Positions 63,129-64,000 of a stretch of DNA of 64,000 nucleotides are shown here, piece after piece. Made by a program: the position numbers and the translations under genes. The notes under the pieces are model-generated. The model ran no database searches and was not told the DNA's origin. It saw only the letters and a program-made list of their open reading frames with translations. The first letter of the stretch is position 1. Each line of letters starts with the position of its first letter. This stretch comes from Paraburkholderia silviterrae (lineage in GTDB: Bacteria; Pseudomonadota; Gammaproteobacteria; Burkholderiales; Burkholderiaceae): the NCBI RefSeq assembly GCF_004353915.1, contig NZ_SMRP01000010.1, positions 44,417 through 108,416 of the forward strand, in the 5' to 3' direction.

Positions 63129-64000
63129 TCAGGCCTCCAGCTTGAATGCGGCAACCACTCGCGCCAGTTGAGACGCCTCGTCCCGAAGCGCCTGTGCGGC
63201 CACAGTGGCCTTCTCGGCCATCGCCGAGTTTTGTTGCGTGGCGCCGTCGAACTGCAAGACCGCCCGATTGATCTCTTCGATGCCGTCCGACTGCTCCTGG
63301 CTGGCCGCGGTGATTTCGATCATGATGTCGGCTACGCGACGGGTGCCGGCCACCACCTCCGTAATCGTGCCGCCTGCCTCGTGGACGAGCCGGCTGCCGG
63401 CATCCACCTTGGCGACCGAATCGTCGATCAGGTTCTTGATCTCCTTCGCCGCCGCGGCAGAGCGTTGAGCGAGGCCGCGCACCTCTGTTGCGACGACCGC
63501 AAAGCCGCGGCCGTGTTCGCCGGCGCGCGCCGCCTCCACCGCCGCATTGAGCGCGAGGATATTGGTCTGGAACGCGATGCTGTCGATGACGTTGATGATT
63601 TCGACAATGCGCCTGGACGATTGCTCGATCGACGACATGGTCAGCACGACTCTCGACATCGCGTCCCCGCCGCGGGCCGCCACCTCCGACGCGGCGCGCG
63701 CGAGTTCATCGGCCTGGCGGGCGTTCTCGCCATTCATCCTGACCGTCGAAGTCAATTGCTCCACGGACAGCGCCGTTTCCTCCAGCGAGGCTGCCTGATG
63801 ACGCGTGCGTGACGACAGGTCGAAGTTTTCTGCTGCGATACGACTCGAGGTGCCTTCGATGGCTTCAGTGCACGCGTGGACCGCGCGGACCATCCCGGTC
63901 AGGCTGTGCTTCATGTCGCTCAGCGCCTGAAGCAGGTACCCGGTCTCGTCGAGCGGGCCCACCTGGATCGGCTGCGTCAGATCGCCCTGCGAGACGCACC
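63129..64000 (-). CDS. Methyl-accepting chemotaxis protein, 5' end outside window
   Basis: The C-terminal ~290 residues of an MCP. The frame is open at the window edge and begins in a HAMP-like segment (SQGDLTQPIQVGPLDETGYL). The signalling domain has the highly conserved hairpin tip IIDVIDSIAFQTNILALNAA-like sequence (INVIDSIAFQTNILALNAAV) and RGFAVVATEVRGLAQRSA. No C-terminal NWETF-type CheR tether is present. Confidence 0.93.
   Translation of the reverse strand, partial: CVSQGDLTQPIQVGPLDETGYLLQALSDMKHSLTGMVRAVHACTEAIEGTSSRIAAENFDLSSRTRHQAASLEETALSVEQLTSTVRMNGENARQADELARAASEVAARGGDAMSRVVLTMSSIEQSSRRIVEIINVIDSIAFQTNILALNAAVEAARAGEHGRGFAVVATEVRGLAQRSAAAAKEIKNLIDDSVAKVDAGSRLVHEAGGTITEVVAGTRRVADIMIEITAASQEQSDGIEEINRAVLQFDGATQQNSAMAEKATVAAQALRDEASQLARVVAAFKLEA

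Noticed and set aside
1..64000. CRISPR arrays, tRNA and rRNA genes
   Set aside because: No regularly spaced direct repeats and no sequence resembling a tRNA T-arm/anticodon layout or rRNA were noticed; a dedicated tRNA search could not be run.

Overview
The window looks like a piece of a Burkholderia-group beta-proteobacterial genome (Burkholderia / Paraburkholderia / Caballeronia). The evidence is high GC, a BktB-type thiolase, a Burkholderia-style trimeric porin, a DUF4148 remnant, an SdhCDAB-SdhE order, and many LysR regulators. No rRNA, tRNA or CRISPR array was seen. Assignments come from reading motifs and protein similarity by eye; no database search was run.

Positions 1-17400 are mostly intact core-like genes. 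They comprise the 3' end of ETF-ubiquinone oxidoreductase with a BktB thiolase and an acyl-CoA ligase (fatty-acid oxidation), DUF523, a 40-aa His/Asp-tailed lipoprotein, and a KfrA-like coiled-coil DNA-binding protein with a perfect inverted repeat upstream. Next come a PNPOx-fold protein, then a divergent MarR / luciferase-like monooxygenase / flavin reductase / porin set, then an amine oxidase / PuuR-like / glutamine-synthetase-like set (gamma-glutamylated amine catabolism). HU, a PAS-PAS-GGDEF protein and a NIPSNAP protein close the region.

Positions 17481-24560 hold a GH20 hexosaminidase lipoprotein fused in frame downstream of a foreign gene fragment, an IS1182-family element, a cytochrome b561, and truncated PAP2 and type II NADH dehydrogenase genes. 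Positions 24633-31477 (minus strand) form a C4-acid module: malic enzyme, sdhCDAB, sdhE, fumC. Positions 31767-38253 hold a LysR gene divergent from budA-budB (acetoin branch), a second LysR, and folC with an FKBP isomerase. A 70-bp regulatory-looking sequence occurs four times in 31660-38726, always with the same internal spacing. It sits beside malic enzyme, the second LysR, folC and a FUSC transporter, and is the least explained signal here.

Positions 38254-47400 are strongly decayed. They contain an IS3-type orfA remnant, a DUF4148 gene with frameshifts, a DUF1016 nuclease fragment, a FUSC/ATPase-regulator deletion junction, a glutarate hydroxylase pseudogene next to an intact L-2-hydroxyglutarate oxidase, and an ISNCY-type remnant. 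Positions 47407-58611 hold a LysR-linked catabolic run: SMP-30 lactonase, HMG-CoA-lyase-like enzyme, D-2-hydroxyacid dehydrogenase, class III CoA-transferase and MFS permease. These are followed by an SDR/etfB chimera, a truncated etfA and a large indolepyruvate-ferredoxin-oxidoreductase-type enzyme. An IS6-family remnant starts 2 nt after the latter.

Positions 59700-64000 contain a frameshifted second copy of the MarR gene from 7718-8269 together with its 3' flank, then a LuxR-type regulator, an SDR, a TetR repressor with a 44-bp inverted repeat upstream, and the 3' part of a chemotaxis receptor.
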